From SZUA-584 sp040768905 (GTDB lineage: Bacteria; Bacillota; Clostridia; Christensenellales; SZUA-584): a stretch of 64,000 nucleotides of DNA. Positions 34,416 to 42,449 of this stretch are shown piece by piece. Position 1 is the stretch's first letter. Every line of letters starts with the position of its first letter. The DNA is taken from positions 1,426,001 through 1,490,000 of the forward strand of contig JAXGMA010000001.1 in the NCBI GenBank assembly GCA_040768905.1, written 5' to 3'. The notes below the pieces were generated by a model. It saw only the letters and a program-made list of their open reading frames with translations, made no database searches and was not told the DNA's origin. The translations under genes were made by a program, and so were the position numbers.

Positions 34416-35672
34416 TTACCTCTCATTACCGAATTTATCTGCCGCAGCTTTGAGCGCGGCCACGGCGGGCAGCTCTTCTCCCGAAAGAAAGCGCACCATC
34501 GCCCCGCCGCCCGTGCATATATAGCCCATCTTCTCTGCCAGATTGTATTTGTTGGTGGCAGCGATGCTGTCTCCTCCGCCTAATACCGTAAACGCCTTTG
34601 TGTCCGCTAAAGCCTGCCAGACCGCCTTTGTGCCGTGTTCTGTGAGCGGCTGCTCAAAAACGCCCATCGGGCCGTTGACAAACACCGTCTTTGCGTTTGC
34701 GATCTCGCGTGCAAACAGCTGCGCTGTGTCTTCCCCTATATCTGTCAGCTGTGTATCAACCGGCAGGCTGCCGATCAAAACATTGTGCCTTTTTTCATCG
34801 GCATAGGCCATATCGACCGGTGTGATGATCTTGTCTGGAAAGCCGCTGAGCAGCCTTTTTGATTTCTCAATAAACTCCCCGAGGTTGTTTTTCAGGATAT
34901 ACTCAAGCGAAGCTTTCCCTATATCGACGCCTTTGGCAGCCAGCATCACATTGCCCACCAGTCCGCCTGTGAGCACTTTGTCCGCGATGCCATCTCCCAG
35001 CACCTTGTCCATCATCAAAAACGCATCCTGTATCTTGGCGCCGCCCAAAACGAACACAAGCGGTTTTTGGGGCTTTTCGAGTATCTGCGCAAGCACGCTG
35101 TACTCATTCTCAAACAGCCTGCCCATTGCCGAAGGCAGCAGCTGCTGAAACGCTGTCAATGTCGGCTGGTCCCGGTGCGCGGCTGCGAATGCGTCACAGA
35201 TGTAAAGATCCGCAAGCGGTGCGAGTTTGCTCACAACCTGTGTTTTGGCCTGCAGCTGCGGTGTCAGCTTGAGTTTTGTCTCAAAAAGCGTCATCTCTTC
35301 GGCCATGAACCGGACGTTATCGAGCAGCAGTATCTCGCCGTCTTTCATCTCTTTTATCTTCTGCTGCGCATACGGCCCGCACACATCCTGCACATACGCG
35401 ATGTCTTTGCCGGCCAATTCCCGCAAAGCCTGCGCGTGCAGCCCCAAGTGGTAGTAGTTATGGTATTCCACATCGCTGCCCTGATGTGCGAGCATCACGA
35501 GCTTTGCGCCCTTATCCGCCAGCTCGACCACGGTGGGTATGCAGCCTTTGATGCGCGTCGTGTCTTTGAGCGCCTTTTTTTCTTTATCCACCGGCTGGTT
35601 GATATCCACGCGCAGCAGCACCGTTTTGCCCCGCACATCAAAATCATCGATGGTATTGATCCCGAATTTCAT
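34416..35672 (-). CDS. pgk: Phosphoglycerate kinase, archaeal-type
   Basis: Transfers phosphate from 1,3-bisphosphoglycerate to ADP. The 418-residue sequence follows the archaeal rather than the bacterial pattern: MLAHQGSDVE in place of the bacterial SHLGRP, AQQKIKEMKDGEILLLDNVRF, DAFAAAHRDQPTLTAF, and GGGAMVRFLSGEELPAVAAL at the C-terminus, which recalls Pyrococcus-like enzymes. The nucleotide motifs GGAKIQD and LGGGDS are intact, so it should be active. Its ATG follows the GAPDH stop by one base. A standard bacterial pgk probably exists elsewhere in the genome, but this cannot be seen. Confidence 0.9.
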   Translation of the reverse strand: MKFGINTIDDFDVRGKTVLLRVDINQPVDKEKKALKDTTRIKGCIPTVVELADKGAKLVMLAHQGSDVEYHNYYHLGLHAQALRELAGKDIAYVQDVCGPYAQQKIKEMKDGEILLLDNVRFMAEEMTLFETKLKLTPQLQAKTQVVSKLAPLADLYICDAFAAAHRDQPTLTAFQQLLPSAMGRLFENEYSVLAQILEKPQKPLVFVLGGAKIQDAFLMMDKVLGDGIADKVLTGGLVGNVMLAAKGVDIGKASLEYILKNNLGEFIEKSKRLLSGFPDKIITPVDMAYADEKRHNVLIGSLPVDTQLTDIGEDTAQLFAREIANAKTVFVNGPMGVFEQPLTEHGTKAVWQALADTKAFTVLGGGDSIAATNKYNLAEKMGYICTGGGAMVRFLSGEELPAVAALKAAADKFGNER

Positions 35673-35673
35673 A

Positions 35674-36690
35674 TCATTTCATCCCGAGGTACTTGTTCGT
35701 TTCCGCTGTGCCGTCTTCCCTTGCCGTCTGCATCTTCATGGCGGCACGCACCGCATCTATGCTTTCGGGGATCACGACCGATTCCTGCGGGATATTGATC
35801 GCGAACATGATATCGTCGCCCGATTTGACGATGGATTCTTCCCACAGCGCGATCTCATACATATCGCCTCTGGGGTTGCCCAGATCTCTGGCCCATCTGA
35901 ACATTGATGCATTGCCGAGGAAACCGTCGGCTAATCGCACGCACATGATCCGCGGGTGCGCTTTTGCCATCTCCCAGAGCTCTTTCTTATCTATCTTTTT
36001 CCCAGGTGTTACGATCACTGTGATGATGTGGCCGTGCGTCACCGGCGTGTGCACCAATATGCCTGTACACGGTATATGCGGCATGATGGTCATCAGGTCT
36101 TCCGCCTGGTGGCTCGGCGCTTTTTCCAGCTGCAGTGCGTTGGTCAATCCTCTGTGGTAGTCGCCGGGGTCGGCCACGCGCCGCACGATGGTGATCGCCA
36201 CTTTTTGGGCACCCACCGCTCGGTCTATCATATCCACCGCGCGTATGAGGCCTGTGGTGTTGCAGCTCGTCAGTTTCAAAAACTGCTGGCCGACGCCTTT
36301 TTCATAGTTTGCATAGCCGTGGAAGAACACATCCGCGACCTCGTTCTTCTCGCCGCCCTGGAACACTGCTTTTTTATTGTATTTGGCGTAAATTTCTTTG
36401 TTTTTTGCGCCGATGCCGCCGGGGGAACTATCGAGGATGATATCGCATTCCTGCACCAGTTCTTCGAAGCTGCCCGATACCGGGATGCCCGCCTGCTCCA
36501 TCGCGTCGCTGCCCGGCGCCGCGTTGAACATCTTATACGGCATGCCGCGCTGCGCCAGGGCCCGCACTGAGAGCGTCGGCGCCACGTCCGCCACGCCCAC
36601 AAGTTCCATATCCTGCTGGGCCGCGACACCGTCTGCCAGCCGTATCCCGATCACGCCGTATCCCGCTACGCCCACTTTGACTCTTTTCAT
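35674..36690 (-). CDS. gap2: Type II (archaeal) glyceraldehyde-3-phosphate dehydrogenase
   Basis: Phosphorylating GAPDH of the archaeal class, 338 residues. It starts VGVAGYGVIGIRLADG, has DSSPGGIGAKNKEIY and FQGGEKNEVAD, and the active-site Cys143 lies in SCNTTGL, the archaeal signature (bacterial enzymes have SCTTNC). TPVTHGHI supplies the expected histidine. GGAGGA precedes the ATG. It leads an operon with an archaeal-type PGK, malic enzyme and a LarA homologue. Activity on glyceraldehyde-3-phosphate is expected; another aldehyde phosphate such as erythrose-4-phosphate cannot be excluded. Confidence 0.92.
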   Translation of the reverse strand: MKRVKVGVAGYGVIGIRLADGVAAQQDMELVGVADVAPTLSVRALAQRGMPYKMFNAAPGSDAMEQAGIPVSGSFEELVQECDIILDSSPGGIGAKNKEIYAKYNKKAVFQGGEKNEVADVFFHGYANYEKGVGQQFLKLTSCNTTGLIRAVDMIDRAVGAQKVAITIVRRVADPGDYHRGLTNALQLEKAPSHQAEDLMTIMPHIPCTGILVHTPVTHGHIITVIVTPGKKIDKKELWEMAKAHPRIMCVRLADGFLGNASMFRWARDLGNPRGDMYEIALWEESIVKSGDDIMFAINIPQESVVIPESIDAVRAAMKMQTAREDGTAETNKYLGMK

Positions 36691-36763
36691 TCTAAAACTC
36701 CTCCGTATTGTTTTCTGCCTATAACTTTGATTGCTTTGTTTATCGTTTTTGTTTTATATTTTC

Positions 36764-36784
36764 CATGTGAATATTCATCACATG
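36764..36784. promoter_or_regulatory. Dyad upstream of the GAPDH operon
   Basis: CATGTGA and TCACATG are perfect inverted arms seven bases apart, about 75 bases before the GAPDH start. It resembles a CRP-type TGTGA-N6-TCACA site but has one more spacer base. The binding protein is unknown. Confidence 0.5.
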
Positions 36785-36883
36785 CGTGCTGATATCCTTT
36801 TATAAGCTTTCCGTTGGGTTAATAAGCGCTGCTGACATAAGTATTTGCCTGCAAGGGGCCAATTTTCGTCAATGATTCTTCGC

Positions 36884-37291
36884 TTATTCCGGTGTGACAG
36901 TAATTTCAACACAGTTTCCGTCTGGATCCAGCAGGACAGCTTCATAATACCCGTCTCCGGTCATGCGCGGCTCTCCGGTAATGGTTATGCCGTCTGCCAT
37001 GAGTCTTTTGACGATATCATCCACTTCACGCTTTTCGGCGACTTCAAAAGCGATATGCGTAAAGCCTGTCGATTCGAAACCTTTCTTATTGCTGCCGTCT
37101 GGTATTGTATCCATTTGCATCAATTCCAGTCTGCATCCAGAGTCGAATGATATGAAATATGATGAAAATTCCGCCTTAAATTCATGCGCCGACACATACT
37201 TTTCATTTGATTTTCCGCCAAAATACTTTACATAGAATTCTTTCATCTCTTCGAGCTTGTACGTCCATAAAGCCACATGTTCAATTTTCAT
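36884..37291 (-). CDS. VOC family protein (glyoxalase-like)
   Basis: A 135-residue single-domain VOC protein: KIEHVALWTYKLEEMKEFYVKYFGG at the start, SGCRLELMQ and TGFTHIAFEV with candidate metal ligands (His, Glu), and YEAVLLDPDGNCVEIT at the end, close to lactoylglutathione lyase-like families. The start at 37291 has GGGAGGA nine bases upstream. It is transcribed divergently from the IolB-like gene, from promoters that share one palindromic operator. It may be an isomerase, epimerase or dioxygenase; the substrate is unknown. Confidence 0.82.
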   Translation of the reverse strand: MKIEHVALWTYKLEEMKEFYVKYFGGKSNEKYVSAHEFKAEFSSYFISFDSGCRLELMQMDTIPDGSNKKGFESTGFTHIAFEVAEKREVDDIVKRLMADGITITGEPRMTGDGYYEAVLLDPDGNCVEITVTPE

Positions 37292-37329
37292 AGTTTTGTA
37301 TCCTCCCGCAAAATATTTAACAAAAAGCA

Positions 37330-37369
37330 TTGACATGTCTATAGTAATATATTAGTATACTTATGTCAA
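37330..37369. promoter_or_regulatory. Face-to-face promoters sharing a TAATATATTA operator
   Basis: Plus strand: TTGACA (37330-37335), 17 bases, TAGTAT (37353-37358). Minus strand: TTGACA (37369-37364), 17 bases, TACTAT (37346-37341). The palindrome TAATATATTA at 37345-37354 lies exactly in the middle of both. One bound protein should block transcription of both the VOC gene and the IolB-like gene. Confidence 0.8.
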
Positions 37370-37417
37370 CTGATTTTTATATAAGCGTTTTTATTATTAT
37401 AAAGGAGGCGAGCCAAA

Positions 37418-38215
37418 ATGTATACCCAAAAGAACTCAATAACAAACGGCTACAACGAATACATCGCGCTTGAATCCCCCGCCGGCAGGCTGGCATTGAT
37501 GGATGTCGGTTTACTGGTGCTGGATCCCGGCGAAAGCCACAGTTTTCTTGAGAGCGGCAAAGAAATTGCTGTTCTTCTAATAGACGGCGAGGCCATTTAT
37601 CAGTGGGATCAAAACAGCGTCACTGCACAAAGGGGCAACCCGTTTGATGATAACCCCTGGTGTATCCATGCACAAAAAGGCCAGGAGATAAAGATCACAG
37701 CTATTGCGCACAGCGAATTCTTTATACAAATGACCAAGAATGACGCAGCGTTTGGCACAAAATTATACTCTCCGCAAGACACGCATACACAGCGCGCAGG
37801 CGCAAACGGGGAGCTTCAAGGTATGATGCGCAGAAACATCCGCACCGTTTTTGACTACTCCTGTGCACCCTACTCAAATATGGTGCTGGGTGAAGTGGTC
37901 AACTTTCCGGGCCGTTGGTCAAGCTACCCACCGCATCACCATCCTCAGCCTGAAGTGTATTTTTACCGGTTTGACAAGCCACAGGGGTTTGGCGCCGGCT
38001 TTACTGACGGCAGGATCTATGAACTCCGTCATAACGGCATGCTTCTCATCACCGATAAGTTCCACTCCCAGGCCGCTGCGCCGGGATATCCGATGTACTA
38101 TGCCTGGGGCATACGCCATCTTGACGGCAACCCTTGGAAAAAGACACGCATCGATGATGTTGAGCATACCTGGCTGCTGGAAGATAATCCCGATATTTGG
38201 GAAGAAAAAATATAA
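37418..38215 (+). CDS. IolB-like 5-deoxy-glucuronate isomerase family protein
   Basis: A 265-residue bicupin of the KduI/IolB family. The metal-binding cupin motif appears as PPHHHPQPEVYFYRF near residue 180, with another conserved His in FHSQAAAPGYPMYYAW. IolB converts 5-deoxy-glucuronate to 5-keto-2-deoxygluconate in inositol breakdown. No other iol genes of the standard set (IolC, IolD, IolE, IolJ) are in the window, so a related sugar-acid isomerisation is possible. GGAGG lies nine bases before the ATG. It is one of few plus-strand genes and belongs to the palindrome-controlled regulon. Confidence 0.82.
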   Translation: MYTQKNSITNGYNEYIALESPAGRLALMDVGLLVLDPGESHSFLESGKEIAVLLIDGEAIYQWDQNSVTAQRGNPFDDNPWCIHAQKGQEIKITAIAHSEFFIQMTKNDAAFGTKLYSPQDTHTQRAGANGELQGMMRRNIRTVFDYSCAPYSNMVLGEVVNFPGRWSSYPPHHHPQPEVYFYRFDKPQGFGAGFTDGRIYELRHNGMLLITDKFHSQAAAPGYPMYYAWGIRHLDGNPWKKTRIDDVEHTWLLEDNPDIWEEKI

Positions 38216-38247
38216 TACTTTGTTTCTTTTGACCTCCATTCTATAGA

Positions 38248-38288
38248 AAATCAGCCCCCTTGCATTGTGTTGGCAAGGGGGCTGATTT
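38248..38288. terminator. Bidirectional terminator between convergent genes
   Basis: AAATCAGCCCCCTTGC pairs over 16 bases with its exact complement around a nine-base loop, between the convergent IolB-like and mutase genes. A/T-rich flanks on both sides suit termination in both directions. Confidence 0.8.
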
Positions 38289-38331
38289 GTCCATATCCTA
38301 TAAATGAATAAGTAATCAAAGACAATGCATT

Positions 38332-40101
38332 TTATAAAGACGAAAGAGGCTCCAAGCGCCTGACGAGCTGTTCCAGATTGTTTTGTGCAAAAATGCCCAT
38401 GGTTTGCAGCCTGTCGGAAATGTCCACTGGTTCAGATTTTCCAGGCAATATGGCGTTCAGTACGCCGCCCATAAACACAAAATACTCCTTGCCTTTGTTT
38501 TTGGCTATGTCGATGAGCTGTCTGCCGTAGTCGAGCGCCTGTCCGTTATGGCAGCTGATACCGACGATGTTCACACCTTCTTCGTCGGCAAGATCAAGAA
38601 CATCAACCGCGTCCATGTCTACGCCGCCGTTCACCACTTTGGCCCCGACCGCAGACAAAACCCCCTCGACCAAAAGCAGCCCGTAAGTGTGCGCATCACC
38701 CGAGGCAAGAACGATTTTTTTGCCTTCAAGCGCATCTTTTAGCCCATTTTTATACAACTTTGCTATTTCATCTTCGCGAATCTGCACAGTTTGCCGCCCT
38801 AAGACCGTTGGATAAAATGGTTTGATTTCAGCCATTCCCTCGTTGCAAGTGGTAGAATGAAAAGCCTGTTCGAATTTAAGCGGGTTGAACCTGCTCAGCA
38901 CAAAAATCATCTCAAGCGGGTCGTTTATATCTATGCCTGCAGCCAAAAACCCATTGAGTGCATTCGAAAAGAACAATTTCCCCTGCTCAACCATGACGTC
39001 GCGCATGGCTTCCAGCTTGGAAAAATCCATAAGTTCATCCCATTCCGGCGCTTTCTCTTCAACCCTTTTACCTGCGGCAAAAATATTCACTAGTTCCTGC
39101 AAAGTCGGGACGGCTATCTTTTCAGTAATAGACACCGGATTGACACCCAGCCCCATTTTGTATTTTCTCTCAGCCAATATCGTCATCAAAAGTTCCTGAA
39201 CGCTTATTCCATAGTTGCCGTGCGTATCATGTTCCCATTGCAGATTTGTCGAGCTGTTTATATAATGCAGCGCGGGCTGCTCGTCTGTGGAAAGCGCTTT
39301 ATGAAGCGCCATCGCTATTGCAGTTCGCGTGTGCCCTTCGCTCAGAAGCCCCCCGTATGCAATCATATACCTTGCACCGCATAATGTCGTACAAATATAG
39401 TGTTCAAGCATCGCATAACCGACATACGAGCTGCAGTCGATAAAATACCCGGCATAACCATCGTCAAGGTACGTTTTGACCATCACATCTTCATCATGTT
39501 TTGACGCAATGATGCCCAAAGAACGTATCATATTGCTAAATCTCGTCAGATTGTCATCATAGCCGGGATAATTCCATATGATCTGCGAAAACTCACCGAT
39601 AAGCGTTGCGCCTGCTTTTATGGCGTTTATTGTGGTTTCAAGCCCGCTTGGCGATGCCAGATGATAATCATTAAAAGTCACTTCTATGGGTGCTGCTTCC
39701 ACCTGAGCTTTGTAGTCTTCATAGCCGTCCATAATAAAACTTGTCGTTGAAGGCGCTTTTTCTCTGTATTCCTTTGGCAGGGCTATGACCCCGCTCGCGA
39801 TCGGCTGAATAGAATCGACAATCAAGCCCGTTCTTTGAGAAAATTCGTAGAGCTTTTTGGTCGCTTTAACCTGTTCTTCCAAGGTGGCCAGGCCCATAAG
39901 AATGTTCCAGTAGATCCTTCCTTCTTTTCTGATCTCTTTCTTGTATTCGAGCAGGCTTTTATAGCCGCTTTCACGTGTAAACCTGCTTTTCCCAGACTGA
40001 ATAGATCTGCCCATTTCCATACCCTCTTTGAGCAGCTCTCTGCCGTCCGGATGGCACGCGGGCTTTAATCCCTTGATGTATTCTATCACAGTACTGTTCA
40101 T
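38332..40101 (-). CDS. Single-chain B12-dependent mutase of the glutamate-mutase type, substrate unknown
   Basis: A 589-residue protein. Its last ~130 residues form a cobalamin-binding domain with the canonical D469-x-H471-x-x-G474 motif (DAHTYG), VVNGGVDMD after it and VFMGGVLN near the end, as in MutS/GlmS. The first ~440 residues look like a TIM barrel distantly similar to glutamate mutase chain E: the NAIKAGATLIGEFSQIIWNYPG stretch matches its KAGRSLLNGFPGVNYG region. In glutamate mutase these parts are separate proteins. It follows the GntR gene by 29 bases and should share its promoter. It probably carries out a carbon-skeleton or amino-group rearrangement on an unknown substrate. Confidence 0.75.
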   Translation of the reverse strand: MNSTVIEYIKGLKPACHPDGRELLKEGMEMGRSIQSGKSRFTRESGYKSLLEYKKEIRKEGRIYWNILMGLATLEEQVKATKKLYEFSQRTGLIVDSIQPIASGVIALPKEYREKAPSTTSFIMDGYEDYKAQVEAAPIEVTFNDYHLASPSGLETTINAIKAGATLIGEFSQIIWNYPGYDDNLTRFSNMIRSLGIIASKHDEDVMVKTYLDDGYAGYFIDCSSYVGYAMLEHYICTTLCGARYMIAYGGLLSEGHTRTAIAMALHKALSTDEQPALHYINSSTNLQWEHDTHGNYGISVQELLMTILAERKYKMGLGVNPVSITEKIAVPTLQELVNIFAAGKRVEEKAPEWDELMDFSKLEAMRDVMVEQGKLFFSNALNGFLAAGIDINDPLEMIFVLSRFNPLKFEQAFHSTTCNEGMAEIKPFYPTVLGRQTVQIREDEIAKLYKNGLKDALEGKKIVLASGDAHTYGLLLVEGVLSAVGAKVVNGGVDMDAVDVLDLADEEGVNIVGISCHNGQALDYGRQLIDIAKNKGKEYFVFMGGVLNAILPGKSEPVDISDRLQTMGIFAQNNLEQLVRRLEPLSSL

Positions 40102-40130
40102 AGATGTTGGCTCCCCGTTATTTCCTCGTA

Positions 40131-40808
40131 TTATGCTATAAACTCAGGATGGTTTTTTCTGATCTGGCTCTCCCTTTTCATTGTCATATGGTCATGATGC
40201 GCATCAAGCAGCTTTTTGAGTTCATTTTTATTGCCGTTTAGTATATATTCAACGATCCTCTGATGGTCCAGATAAGACTCTTCGAGGCTGTTCGGAAAAC
40301 CCATATCCAGCATCAGGAACCGGATATAATGCGCTCTCGTGTTGGAAATGATATTCCAGATCGGTTCATGCCCGTTGACTGAAAAAAGAAGCCGGTGAAA
40401 CTCATTATCAAGCTTGATGTAGCTCACAATGTCTTGTTGCTTGATCGTATACTCCATTGCATGCAGCGTACTGCCGGTCAGGTTGCTCAAGTCCGCCTGG
40501 TTTTTGCATAGATCGATACAGATCTCCATTTCCATCACATGCCGCATATACGCCATTTCTTTTGCGATTTTGAGGTTGATTTTTGAAACATATGTCCCCC
40601 TCTGCGGGAAAACATCCACAAGCATCTCGTCAGAAAGACGGATCAGCGCCTCTCTGATGGGCGTCCTGCTCACCCCCAACTCAGCAACGAGACTGGCCTC
40701 GTTGACAGCCGAGCCCGGCTTGAAATCAAGAAACTGGATCGCATCCTTGAGCGTTTTGTAAACATCGACCTTCCTTTTTCGTCCGGCCATGTTTTCTGAT
40801 ATGTCCAT
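40131..40808 (-). CDS. GntR family regulator with FCD ligand domain
   Basis: A 225-residue transcription factor. The N-terminal winged helix shows the GntR pattern (VNEASLVAELGVSRTPIREALIRL, then GTYVSKI), and the C-terminal FCD domain has EFHRLLFSVNGHEPIW and HHDHM, histidines that usually bind a metal and an organic-acid ligand. AAGGGG precedes the ATG by eight bases. A shifted version of the palindrome common to nearby promoters lies at its own promoter, suggesting autoregulation. It is the best candidate for the regulator of that regulon; the effector is probably a sugar acid or pathway intermediate. Confidence 0.92.
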   Translation of the reverse strand: MDISENMAGRKRKVDVYKTLKDAIQFLDFKPGSAVNEASLVAELGVSRTPIREALIRLSDEMLVDVFPQRGTYVSKINLKIAKEMAYMRHVMEMEICIDLCKNQADLSNLTGSTLHAMEYTIKQQDIVSYIKLDNEFHRLLFSVNGHEPIWNIISNTRAHYIRFLMLDMGFPNSLEESYLDHQRIVEYILNGNKNELKKLLDAHHDHMTMKRESQIRKNHPEFIA

Positions 40809-40837
40809 GCCATTTACCCCTTATAATAGTGATACAT

Positions 40838-40867
40838 TAATATATCATTATCTTTTAGGCTTTTCAA
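40838..40867 (-). promoter_or_regulatory. Promoter and operator variant of the GntR-mutase operon
   Basis: On the minus strand TTGAAA (40867-40862), 17 bases, TATATT (40844-40839). The palindrome-like TGATATATTA overlaps the -10 box but lies about five bases further downstream than at the other promoters. Confidence 0.6.
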
Positions 40868-40888
40868 GGTATCGGCTGTGTTTAGATA

Positions 40889-40964
40889 AAGAAGCGCTGA
40901 TTCATTCCGTCTGCGCAGCGTTAAAACGCCTTGCCCTTTGAACCTTGTGTCATCAGCGCTTCTT
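40889..40964 (-). terminator. Long-looped terminator after the aminotransferase gene
   Basis: AAGAAGCGCTGAT (40889-40901) pairs perfectly with ATCAGCGCTTCTT (40952-40964) across about 50 bases. The minus-strand side ends in CTTCTTTATCT. It lies 58 bases past the aminotransferase stop codon. Confidence 0.5.
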
Positions 40965-41021
40965 ATTATCCGGCAGTTCGCATGCTAAAAACTCGCGCCT
41001 GTGATCCAGATCAAGACAAAC

Positions 41022-42431
41022 CTAAACCATGCCGTACTTCTTCTCGATTTCCGCCGTGCTGCGGTCAAGTATATCAAATATGCCGTCAACATCGCTGTTT
41101 GTGATAACCAGCGGAGGCACAAAGGATATCCTGTTGTTGTGATAACCATTCATCTGCGCGAGCAGCCCTTTTGCTCTGGCTGCATCCACGATCTCCATGG
41201 TTTCTTTGGGCGCAGGTTCTTTTGTTTCGCGGTTTTTCACGTATTCTATGCCAAGAAAAACACCTTTGCGTGAATATGCGCCTACGATCGGGTGCGCTTC
41301 TGAGTATTTTCTGACTGCTTTTTCTAAGTATTCCCCTGTCTGTGCACATTTTTCAACAATGCCGTCTTCCTTGAAGATATCAAGGACCTTGTTGGATACC
41401 GCACAGCCAAGCGCAGACCCTGCATAGGTGCTGACAGTATAACCGGGAGCCAGATCATCAAAAATCTCTGCACGCGCAATGCATGCGCTCATCGGCACAC
41501 CGCCGCCAAGAGCCTTCCCTAAAAGCGTGATATCAGGCACAGCGCCGCTGTGCTGTGATGCAAACATCTTGCCGGTCCTGCCCATGCCCGTTTGTATCTC
41601 GTCGAAGATAAGCAGAAAACCGTACTTGTCCGCGAGTTCTCTTAATCTTACAAGGAATTCATCCGGCGGCACTATATAGCCTGACGAGCTTTGCATCGGC
41701 TCGACGATCATCGCCGCCACATTGCAGACATTCGCATACGGATTCCCAAGGCTTGTCTGGCCTGTACTCATCATCTTATCTATGACCTTGACACAATGCA
41801 TATCACAGGATGGGTGCTGCATCTCGTACGGGCAGCGGTAGCAGTAGGCATAAGGAAAACGCTCTATGCAATGGTCCGCACATGGCACAGGATTGAACCA
41901 ACGGTGCATGGAACCGGCTCCGGTAAAGCCCATTGTCGCTGTGTTCTGTCCGTGATAGGCACCGTAAAAGCTGATGATATGCGTTTTGCGCGTATAGTTC
42001 CTTGCAGTCCGAATGGCCATTTCCACGGCGTCCGACCCGCTCAGCATCAGCCGCACTTTCTTTCTATAGCTGCCGGGGCTAATTTCAATAAGCCGCCTGA
42101 CAAGCCTTAAACGTTCAGGCGTGGGAAAATCGAACCAGTGCGCGAGTTTCATATACTGCTCGCTCAAAACATCTGCGATCCTCTGATCACCATGCCCGAT
42201 GTTCATGGTGGAAAAACCGCCGATACAGTCGATATACTCGTTGCCGTCAACATCCCAGACCTTCATGCCTTTGCCTCGTTCGATCAGCGGAGGCTCGCTC
42301 CATTTGGTGAACAGCACGTTTCCAGGATGCTCATCATTCAAAAAATCAGTGATCCCTTGCTTGTTCTTCGGGGGCAGCGATTGTGAATCAGAGATTCTCT
42401 CCAACAGTTTCTCATAAGGTTTCTTTTCCAT
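41022..42431 (-). CDS. Class III aminotransferase (PLP-dependent)
   Basis: A 469-residue fold-type I aminotransferase related to 4-aminobutyrate and ornithine aminotransferases. Visible are the GSDAVEMAIRTARNYT phosphate-binding region, YGAYHGQNTATMG, the cofactor aspartate in LIFDEIQTGMGRTG and the Schiff-base lysine in LLGKALGGGVPMS. A cysteine-rich insert (CADHCIERFPYAYCYRCPYEMQHPSCDMHC) is unusual and could bind metal or form an Fe-S site. The ATG at 42431 has AAAGGAG seven bases upstream. It follows the broken alanine dehydrogenase gene in one operon, hinting at alanine/pyruvate as the amino partner. Confidence 0.88.
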   Translation of the reverse strand: MEKKPYEKLLERISDSQSLPPKNKQGITDFLNDEHPGNVLFTKWSEPPLIERGKGMKVWDVDGNEYIDCIGGFSTMNIGHGDQRIADVLSEQYMKLAHWFDFPTPERLRLVRRLIEISPGSYRKKVRLMLSGSDAVEMAIRTARNYTRKTHIISFYGAYHGQNTATMGFTGAGSMHRWFNPVPCADHCIERFPYAYCYRCPYEMQHPSCDMHCVKVIDKMMSTGQTSLGNPYANVCNVAAMIVEPMQSSSGYIVPPDEFLVRLRELADKYGFLLIFDEIQTGMGRTGKMFASQHSGAVPDITLLGKALGGGVPMSACIARAEIFDDLAPGYTVSTYAGSALGCAVSNKVLDIFKEDGIVEKCAQTGEYLEKAVRKYSEAHPIVGAYSRKGVFLGIEYVKNRETKEPAPKETMEIVDAARAKGLLAQMNGYHNNRISFVPPLVITNSDVDGIFDILDRSTAEIEKKYGMV

Positions 42432-42449
42432 GGTCATTCTCCTTTCCGT

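Noticed and set aside
40102..40130. Cobalamin riboswitch before the B12-dependent mutase
   Set aside because: The gap to the GntR gene is only 29 bases, and the GntR leader is too short for this large RNA.
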